Shown piece by piece: positions 1 through 5,762 of a DNA stretch of 25,589 bases (position 1 is its first letter; each line of letters opens with the position of its first letter). The DNA is from Actinomycetes bacterium. GTDB taxonomy: Bacteria > Actinomycetota > Acidimicrobiia > Spongiisociales > UBA5794. Both the position numbers and the translations under genes were made by a program. Location of the stretch: contig JAHEEL010000009.1 in NCBI GenBank assembly GCA_024640745.1, positions 1 to 25,589 on the forward strand, read 5' to 3'. Below the pieces are notes generated by a model that saw nothing but the letters and a program-made list of their open reading frames with translations, had not been told where the DNA came from and ran no database searches.

Positions 1-1448
1 ATGACGTCGTCGATGTAGCCTCGTTCGGCGGCGACATACGGGTTGTTGAAGCGATCCTCGTACTCGTCGATCAGTCGCTGCCGCTCGGCCTCCGGGTCGT
101 CGGCCTCGCGCAATTCCTTGCGATGAATGATGTTGACCGCGCCGGGGGCGCCCATGACCGCGATCTCTGCCGTTGGCCACGCAAACACGACGTCGGCGCG
201 CACGGCCCGGGCGTTCATGACGAGGAATGCGCCGCCGTATGCCTTCCGCGTGATCACCGTCACTCGGGGAACCGTCGCTTCGGAGAACGCATACAGCAGC
301 TTCGCGCCGTGCCGGATGATGCCGTTGTGCTCTTGCCCGACGCCGGGGAGGAATCCTGGAACGTCGACCATCGTGACGAGCGGGATGTTGAAGGCGTCGC
401 AGAAGCGAACGAATCGAGCCGCCTTCTCCGACGCGGAGATGTCCAGTGTTCCCGCGAGCGCCGCCGGCTGGTTGCCCACGACGCCGATCGTGTATCCGTC
501 GAGTCGTGCGAACCCCACGATGATGTTCGGGGCGTATTCCTCGTGGATCTGATAGAACTCACCGTCGTCGACGATCGCCTCGACGACGCCGACCATGTCG
601 TACGGCTGGTTCGGCGAATCAGGGATGATGGTGGTCAGCGCCTCGTCCATTCGCTCCGGACGGTCGAGGGGGGTGAAGAACGGGGCGACCTCCATGTTGT
701 TCTGCGGGAGGAACGAGAGCAGGTATCGAACCTCTTCCATCGCCGATCGGTCGTCGGGCACGACGAAGTGGGTGACGCCGGATCGGGTGGCGTGCGCGTG
801 TGCGCCGCCGAGTTCCTCCATGGTGACGTCTTCACCGGTCACGGTCTTGATCACCTCGGGCCCGGTGATGAACAGGTGCGATGTCTCGTCGACCTGGTAC
901 ACGAAATCCGTGATCGCGGGTGAGTAGACCGCCCCTCCGGCACACGGTCCCATGATGACGGAGATCTGCGGAATCACCCCGGATGCACGTACATTGCGCT
1001 CGAAGATCCGGCCGTAGCCGTGGAGCGCCGCGACGCCCTCCTGGATTCGTGCACCGCCGGAGTCCTTGATACCGATCAGCGGCGCTCCGTTGTCCATGGC
1101 GAGGTCCATCACTTTGCAGATCTTGTCGGCGACTGCTGCTCCCAGACTCCCCCCGAAGGCGGTGAAGTCTTCGGCAAACAGGAACACCGTCCGACCATCG
1201 ACGGTGCCGTACCCGGTGATCACGGCGTCCCCGGGCGGCCGATTGTTCTCGACACCGAATCCCGCAGCGTGGTGCTTCACGAACATATCGAGTTCCTGGA
1301 ACGAGTCCTTGTCCAAGAGAAGCTCGATTCGTTCGCGAGCGGTGAGCTTGCCGAGGTCGTGCTGGCGGTCGACCGCGCGGTGGTTTGCCGGCGCGCGCGC
1401 CTGCTCGCGCAGGATGCGCAGCTTCTTGATGCGGTCTTCGGTGCTCAC
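1..1448 (-). CDS. pccB: Acyl-CoA carboxylase carboxyltransferase (beta) subunit, PccB/AccD5-like, 3' end cut by window
   Basis: This is the carboxyltransferase subunit of a biotin-dependent acetyl/propionyl-CoA carboxylase, which moves carboxyl from carboxybiotin to the acyl-CoA. 482 codons are visible from a GTG at 1448; the gene runs off the left edge, and since the family is usually about 510-530 residues only the last few dozen are missing. The start (VSTEDRIKKLRILREQA) is preceded by GGGAGG about 4 nt upstream. Visible family signatures are the N-terminal LTARERIELLLD stretch, the acyl-CoA side FGGSLGAAVADKI and KDSGGARIQEGV, and in the C-terminal half VDVPGFLPGVGQEHNGIIRHGAKLL and ITRKAYGGAFLVMN, the oxyanion-forming glycine-rich turns. 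The biotinylated alpha subunit is not in the window, but biotin ligase is divergently encoded 42 bp away. Acetyl versus propionyl preference cannot be read from this sequence; the PccB/AccD5 type is likeliest. Confidence 0.93.
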   Translation of the reverse strand, partial: MSTEDRIKKLRILREQARAPANHRAVDRQHDLGKLTARERIELLLDKDSFQELDMFVKHHAAGFGVENNRPPGDAVITGYGTVDGRTVFLFAEDFTAFGGSLGAAVADKICKVMDLAMDNGAPLIGIKDSGGARIQEGVAALHGYGRIFERNVRASGVIPQISVIMGPCAGGAVYSPAITDFVYQVDETSHLFITGPEVIKTVTGEDVTMEELGGAHAHATRSGVTHFVVPDDRSAMEEVRYLLSFLPQNNMEVAPFFTPLDRPERMDEALTTIIPDSPNQPYDMVGVVEAIVDDGEFYQIHEEYAPNIIVGFARLDGYTIGVVGNQPAALAGTLDISASEKAARFVRFCDAFNIPLVTMVDVPGFLPGVGQEHNGIIRHGAKLLYAFSEATVPRVTVITRKAYGGAFLVMNARAVRADVVFAWPTAEIAVMGAPGAVNIIHRKELREADDPEAERQRLIDEYEDRFNNPYVAAERGYIDDV

Positions 1449-1459
1449 AGGCCTCCCGG

Positions 1460-1465
1460 TAGGCT
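1460..1465 (+). promoter_or_regulatory. Possible -10 element for birA
   Basis: TAGGCT lies in the 42-bp space between the divergent carboxyltransferase and birA starts. It would put transcription start near 1472, giving birA a leader of about 20 nt that contains its GAGGTGG ribosome site. The matching -35 position (around 1437-1442, TTCGGT) is poor. Weak call. Confidence 0.3.
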
Positions 1466-1490
1466 CAGGTTCGACCCTCGAGGTGGATGA

Positions 1491-2204
1491 TTGGCTACAC
1501 CATACGCGATTGTCGAACTCGAATCGGCTGAATCGACCCAGGATGAGGCCCGCGCACGCGCCGAAGCTGTCGCGCCGGTCCTGGTGATCGCTGGGCGGCA
1601 GCCGGGCGGGCGCGGTCGGCTGGGACGTCGGTGGGTCGAGCCGGATCAAGCGCTGTATTCGTCGCTCGCGTTCGCCCCGTCGTGGCCGGTCGCTGCGTGG
1701 TCTCGCCTCCCGCTGGTTGCCGGCCTTGCGGTTCGCGAGGCCATCGCCGACACCTGTGGGGTCGACGTTGCGTTGCGCTGGCCCAACGATCTCGTGATCG
1801 ACCGGGGGAAGGTCGGCGGAGTCCTGGTGGAGTCCGGTGACGGCCGGGTGGTCGTCGGGTGCGGCATCAATCTCGTCTGGGACAACCCGGTTGAGGGTGC
1901 GGCCGCCCTCTTTCGGACGGGGGTTGCGACCCCGGCGCCGCGTCGTCTCGCAACGGCCTGGGTCGATGCGTTCTGGGAACGAATCGACTGCGGTCCCGAT
2001 GCGTGGGGCATCGGCGACTATCGGAGCGCCTGTTTCACGATTGGCCGACCGGTCGCCTACGGCTCCGGTTCCGGCACGGCCATCGATGTATCACCGGACG
2101 GTGCGCTCCTGGTCGAGACGACGGACGGCATCGTCGAAGTCCGCAGCGGCGAAGTCCGCCTGCACGACCTCGCTACGCTTCGGACCGATCGGAGGGCCCC
2201 ATGA
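1491..2204 (+). CDS. birA: Biotin--[acetyl-CoA-carboxylase] ligase, monofunctional BirA
   Basis: This 237-residue enzyme attaches biotin, via biotinyl-AMP, to the lysine of the carboxylase carrier domain. The TTG start at 1491 is chosen because GAGGTGG sits about 4 nt before it and the protein begins at the catalytic domain. Motifs are GRGRLGRRW (40-48, adenylate/biotin loop), RWPND (96-100), KVGGVLVE (107-114, with the catalytic lysine) and GCGINL (123-128). There is no N-terminal winged-helix domain, so this is a ligase only and not a biotin-operon repressor. It is divergent from the carboxyltransferase gene, whose complex it should modify, and its stop overlaps the next gene by ATGA (2201-2204), suggesting translational coupling. 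Confidence 0.93.
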   Translation: MATPYAIVELESAESTQDEARARAEAVAPVLVIAGRQPGGRGRLGRRWVEPDQALYSSLAFAPSWPVAAWSRLPLVAGLAVREAIADTCGVDVALRWPNDLVIDRGKVGGVLVESGDGRVVVGCGINLVWDNPVEGAAALFRTGVATPAPRRLATAWVDAFWERIDCGPDAWGIGDYRSACFTIGRPVAYGSGSGTAIDVSPDGALLVETTDGIVEVRSGEVRLHDLATLRTDRRAP

Positions 2205-3145
2205 GCATGACCAAGGCCGCGGTCACCGGCGGGGCCGGATTCATCGGTTCCAATCTGGTGAACCGTCTCATCGACGAAGGTTGCGAGGTGCTCGTTGTCG
2301 ACGATCTCTCCAGCGGCATGTTGTCACGCCTCGCCGAGGCTCGCGCGAGCGGCAGGGTTCATTTCCATCAGATGGACGTTCGATCGCCGGACCTGCGTGA
2401 CGTCTTCATCGGCTTCACTCCTCAGGTCGTCTTCCACCTCGCTGCCCAGATCGACGTGCGTGCCTCTGTTGCCGATCCGGTCGGTGACGCGTCGATCAAT
2501 GTGCTCGGTACGATCAATGTGCTCGTGGCGGCGCGCGATGCCGGTGCCGAGCGGCTGGTCTTCTCGTCTTCGGGGGGTGCCACGACCGGAGAGGCCGACG
2601 TGATCCCAACGCCGGAAACGATCGATCGCCGACCGGATTCACCATACGGAGTGGCAAAGAAGATCGCCGATGACTATCTCGACTACTTCCGCCGCACGGC
2701 CGGGCTGGACTACGTCTCGCTGGGGTTCTCGAACGTGTACGGACCGGGCCAGGATCCGGCGGGCGAGGCCGGCGTCGTTGCGATCTTCAGCAGTGACCTG
2801 CTCGGTGGACGGACGCCCACCATCTACGGAGATGGGCTCCAGACTCGCGATTATGTGTTCGTCGAAGACGTTGCCGATGCGTGTTGGCGAGCTGCGCTCA
2901 TGGGGGGCGGTCTCTACCTCAACATCGGCACCGGCATCGAGACAACCGTGAACAATCTCTACGAGCGCATGGCCCGAATCGTCGGATCACCGATGCGACC
3001 GAATCACGCCGCCGCGCGCGCCGGTGAGCAGCGCCGGTCGTGCCTCGATTCGCGGGCGGCACGAAAAGCCCTCGGGTGGGAGGCGTGGACCGATCTCGAA
3101 GACGGCCTCGTCCAAACGATTGACTGGTTTCGCCGCAATCCCTAG
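2201..3145 (+). CDS. NAD-dependent sugar epimerase/dehydratase, GalE-like (SDR extended family)
   Basis: The 314-residue protein is an extended short-chain dehydrogenase acting on a nucleotide-sugar. The reading frame stays open further upstream, but ATG 2201 is chosen: it has GGAGGG 4 nt before it, forms an ATGA overlap with the birA stop, and is followed at once by the Rossmann motif GGAGFIG (10-16). Other motifs are the acidic end of strand 2 (VVDDLSSG, 32-39), HLAAQIDVR (79-87), SSSGG (122-126), catalytic Y149-x3-K153 in SPYGVAKK, NVYGPGQDP (178-186) and GDGLQTRDYVFVEDV (210-224). These fit UDP-glucose 4-epimerases and related enzymes such as UDP-glucuronate decarboxylase or epimerase; the exact substrate is not decidable. 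Its TAG stop overlaps the stop of the convergent fpg in a shared CTAG (3142-3145). Confidence 0.88.
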   Translation: MSMTKAAVTGGAGFIGSNLVNRLIDEGCEVLVVDDLSSGMLSRLAEARASGRVHFHQMDVRSPDLRDVFIGFTPQVVFHLAAQIDVRASVADPVGDASINVLGTINVLVAARDAGAERLVFSSSGGATTGEADVIPTPETIDRRPDSPYGVAKKIADDYLDYFRRTAGLDYVSLGFSNVYGPGQDPAGEAGVVAIFSSDLLGGRTPTIYGDGLQTRDYVFVEDVADACWRAALMGGGLYLNIGTGIETTVNNLYERMARIVGSPMRPNHAAARAGEQRRSCLDSRAARKALGWEAWTDLEDGLVQTIDWFRRNP

Positions 3146-4020
3146 TGCCCTTCGAGCTGTCGCGGCCAATCGTCCTTGAGGAGGCGAGACAGCGCACGGT
3201 CGGCAAGGATCCGCCCGCCGGTCTGGCACCCCGGGCAGTAGTTGGTCTCGCGTCCGACATGGACGATCCGCTGAATCGGGGCGCCGCAGACCCGGCACGG
3301 CTCGCCGAACTTGCCATGCACCGCCATGTCCGGATGGAACGCCGTGACCTTGGCGGGGAAGTCCTCACCGGTCTCCGTGACGCGCACCCGCGTCCAGTGC
3401 TCGAGTGTGTCGATGGCTGCGCGGTGCAGACGAGCAACCGCCTCATCGTCGAGGTTGGTGCTCATTTGCGTTGGAGCGAGCCGGGCCACCCAGAGGATTT
3501 CGTCGGCGAAGGCGCCGCCGACGCCGGCGAACAAACGCGGATCGGTGAGGGATCGCTTGACCGTGTGGCGCTCCCTGCGGAGACGCTCGCCGAACTCGGT
3601 GGCGGACAAGGCGGTGATTTCCGCGCCCCCGGGGTCGAGTGCTGTGAGGCCCCGGTCGTCGACAACATGGATCGAGGCCCTACGTTTCGAACCCGCCTCG
3701 GTGAGGAGGAGTGTCCCCGAGGTGAAGTCGAATGCTGCCAGCGAGGACCGGCGCGCGATCGTTGCGTCTGCCGCCAGCCATAGGAGGCGTCCGGCGACCA
3801 TGAGGTGGATCACGACGTGAAGGCCGTCGTCGAGGTTGATCACGATCCGCTTCCCGAGGCGCTCGAGACCGACGACCATCTTGCCCGAGACTGCGTCGAG
3901 CGGGGGGTCGTACGTCTTCAACACCGAAAAGCTCCGGATCCGCACGCCGCGCAGCTCCACACCGACGACTCGCGAGCGCAGCGCATGCAGATAGGCCTCG
4001 ATCTCAGGGAGTTCAGGCAT
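3142..4020 (-). CDS. mutM: Formamidopyrimidine-DNA glycosylase family protein (Fpg/Nei)
   Basis: This 292-residue base-excision-repair glycosylase/AP lyase belongs to the Fpg/Nei family, whose members remove oxidised bases. After Met removal the N-terminus is PELPEIE, giving the catalytic proline P2 and glutamate E3. Further features are K57 (GKRI), HLMVAGRL (72-79), the DNA-binding helix-two-turn-helix stretch GVGGAFADEIL (166-176), VHGKFGEPC (234-242), and a zinc finger with C242, C245, C262 and C265 enclosing R257. Compared with classical Fpg (GIGNIYADEIL, about 270 residues) the loop asparagine is replaced by glycine and there is a tail of about 27 residues after the last zinc cysteine. 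Substrate preference (8-oxoguanine versus oxidised pyrimidines) may therefore differ. No Shine-Dalgarno sequence is visible before the ATG. It lies 87 bp downstream of cofE on the same strand. Confidence 0.87.
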   Translation of the reverse strand: MPELPEIEAYLHALRSRVVGVELRGVRIRSFSVLKTYDPPLDAVSGKMVVGLERLGKRIVINLDDGLHVVIHLMVAGRLLWLAADATIARRSSLAAFDFTSGTLLLTEAGSKRRASIHVVDDRGLTALDPGGAEITALSATEFGERLRRERHTVKRSLTDPRLFAGVGGAFADEILWVARLAPTQMSTNLDDEAVARLHRAAIDTLEHWTRVRVTETGEDFPAKVTAFHPDMAVHGKFGEPCRVCGAPIQRIVHVGRETNYCPGCQTGGRILADRALSRLLKDDWPRQLEGH

Positions 4021-4038
4021 GTTGAGACGGGAGACACG

Positions 4039-4101
4039 AGACGCTCGACGGGAGCCACAACCGCAGTCGTTGTTCCTGTTCGTGGCTCGTCTCGAGCGTC
4101 T
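4039..4101. repeat. Imperfect inverted repeat between cofE and fpg
   Basis: Arms 4039-4058 and 4082-4101 are complementary over about 17 of 20 positions (a lower block of 10 bp including the outer A-T pair, a 3x3 mismatch, and an upper block of 7 bp) around a 23-nt loop. In the direction of cofE-fpg transcription it follows the cofE stop by only a few bases and ends about 19 nt before the fpg ATG. It lacks a T-run, so it is not a standard intrinsic terminator; it may act as an RNA processing or attenuating structure, or be a small dispersed repeat (see the related copy near 18484). Confidence 0.6.
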
Positions 4102-4107
4102 GCTTTC

Positions 4108-4803
4108 TCACCGGAACAGGTCCTCTTCGGGGGGGCGCACGAGATCCGTGGCTCGACCCTCACCGGAGAGGTCGAGGCCGCGCACGACGGCGGCGGGGAT
4201 CGATTCGGCCTTGCCCATGGCGAGGTCGGCGGCGGCGGCGATCACGTCGATGACGGCGATCTCCGTGACGTACATCTCTCGTCCCCCGGCGTCGGTCTGC
4301 CCGCGAAGGTCGAGAATGGAGGGGAGGCCGGAGACGCCGATCGCGACGTCGACGAGCCCGCGCCTCCAGGGACGGCCGAACGTATCGGTGACGACCACCG
4401 CGAGCGACCGACCCGTCGCTTGCTCGAGCCGCTTGCGGATGCGATGAGCGGACCGGTCGGAGTCGATGGGGAGAAGAACGGCCGATCCTTCCTCGACGTT
4501 GGATCGGTCGACGCCCGCATTCGCGCAGATGAACCCCTGCTCGGTCTGTGCGATCATGAGGTCGCCGCGGCGGCGCAGAACGCTCCGAGCTTCTCGCTCG
4601 GCGAGTTCCCGGTATGTCCGATCGTCTGGTGCCGGCTCGATCCGGCCCTCCGCTTTCGACACCACCTTGTGGGTCACGACAACGATGTCGCGATCGACGA
4701 GATCCAAGCGCGAGGTCTCGAGCCCGCGTAGGATGAGCCCGGCGAGGTCATCTCCGGGCGCGACTTCCGGGATCCCTCGGATCGGATGGATCTCAATGCT
4801 CAC
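4108..4803 (-). CDS. cofE: Coenzyme F420-0:L-glutamate ligase CofE (single-domain)
   Basis: This 231-residue enzyme adds glutamate(s) to F420-0 using GTP, forming the gamma-glutamyl tail of coenzyme F420. The GTG at 4803 is preferred over an ATG at 4824: GTG overlaps the cofD stop as GTGA and has GAGGAGAGG just upstream, while the ATG has no ribosome site. Motifs are IPEVAPGDDL (11-20), THKVVSKAEGR (44-54), GVDRSN (97-102) and TDTFGRPWRRG (139-149), followed by VDVAIGVSG (151-159). The protein ends where CofE ends; the C-terminal FMN/nitroreductase-like domain of mycobacterial FbiB is absent. It is translationally coupled to cofD immediately upstream. Confidence 0.94.
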   Translation of the reverse strand: MSIEIHPIRGIPEVAPGDDLAGLILRGLETSRLDLVDRDIVVVTHKVVSKAEGRIEPAPDDRTYRELAEREARSVLRRRGDLMIAQTEQGFICANAGVDRSNVEEGSAVLLPIDSDRSAHRIRKRLEQATGRSLAVVVTDTFGRPWRRGLVDVAIGVSGLPSILDLRGQTDAGGREMYVTEIAVIDVIAAAADLAMGKAESIPAAVVRGLDLSGEGRATDLVRPPEEDLFR

Positions 4804-5762
4804 AACATCCTCTCCTCGAACCATCGGCCGAAGCGCTCGGCCGCTTCGTTGTCCGTGAGTCTGGTGTCGGTGACGTGGACGGTGACCGGTGACGGCAGGC
4901 CGGTGGCATCGGCAGCATCACCCTGATCGATGATGAAGTCACTCAGGAGGCCCTCGTACGCCGCTGCGACCCCGGCGTTCCCCGGTGGATAGCCGAGTGA
5001 AGCGAGAACGCGATCTGCCGGGCCCTTGAGCGCTTTCCCGCCGAACAGCGGGCTGATTGCCGCGACCCGTGGGTGTCGACGAAGTGCCGAGTCGATCTCC
5101 CGTACCGCGAGGATCGGATGAATCGACAGGGGAGGGTTCGACGGAGCGATCACGACGACCTCAGCGGCGTCGATGGCTTCGATGACACCTCGGGCGGGCG
5201 CGGCGTACGCCGCGCCGTCGTAGTCGATCGCGGTGACCTCGTCGCGGTGGCCTCGTTCGACGAAGTACTCCTGGAACCCGAGCCACTCGCCGTCGCCGGT
5301 CTGGATGCGCGTGCGCAGCGGATCGTCGGTGGCCGGAAGGACCGGCGTGTCGACGCCGAAGGCAGTTCGGAGTGCGGTCGTGGCCTCCGACAGGGTGCGC
5401 CCGGCTTCGAGCGCATCCGCGCGGTGGAGGCACGTGGCGAGGTCGCGGTCGCCGAGCCGAAACGTCGTTTCGACCCCGAGTGCCGCCAGGTGGTCCATCA
5501 CCACTGTCGTGTCGTCTCGGATTCCCCAGCCCTCGGGCCCCTCGACACCCGCGAGGGTGTAGACGAGGGTGTCGAGGTCGGCGGAGACCGGGACGCCGTA
5601 CCTCAGATCGTCGTCGCCGACGTTGCCGATGACGGTCAGTTCTCCCGGGCCCAGGCGGGTGGTCAACGAACGAGCTGCACGGGCGCCTCCGACGCCACCG
5701 GCGAGGAGAACGACGAGGTGATTGGAATATGCCGGCATCGGGCCTTGAATGGCGTCGTTCAT
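4800..5762 (-). CDS. cofD: 2-phospho-L-lactate/phosphoenolpyruvate transferase CofD (FbiA)
   Basis: This 320-residue enzyme joins the activated phospho-acid moiety to the deazaflavin Fo to make (dehydro-)F420-0. The frame is open well upstream of 5762, but ATG 5762 is chosen because GGGAG lies 5 nt before it and the conserved core starts soon after. Motifs are LLAGGVGGAR (19-28), IGNVGDDD (45-52), SADLDTLVYTLAG (60-72), GWGIRDDT (78-85), APSNPPLSI (206-214) and the C-terminal SPLFGGKALKGPAD (237-250), all typical of CofD. It is the first gene of the minus-strand cofD-cofE-(fpg) set and is divergent from the large membrane protein, with which it shares a CATG start overlap (5760-5763). Confidence 0.95.
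   Translation of the reverse strand: MNDAIQGPMPAYSNHLVVLLAGGVGGARAARSLTTRLGPGELTVIGNVGDDDLRYGVPVSADLDTLVYTLAGVEGPEGWGIRDDTTVVMDHLAALGVETTFRLGDRDLATCLHRADALEAGRTLSEATTALRTAFGVDTPVLPATDDPLRTRIQTGDGEWLGFQEYFVERGHRDEVTAIDYDGAAYAAPARGVIEAIDAAEVVVIAPSNPPLSIHPILAVREIDSALRRHPRVAAISPLFGGKALKGPADRVLASLGYPPGNAGVAAAYEGLLSDFIIDQGDAADATGLPSPVTVHVTDTRLTDNEAAERFGRWFEERML

Noticed and set aside
4804..4824. ATG at 4824 as cofE start
   Set aside because: It has no ribosome site; the GTG at 4803 has GAGGAGAGG upstream and a GTGA coupling with cofD.
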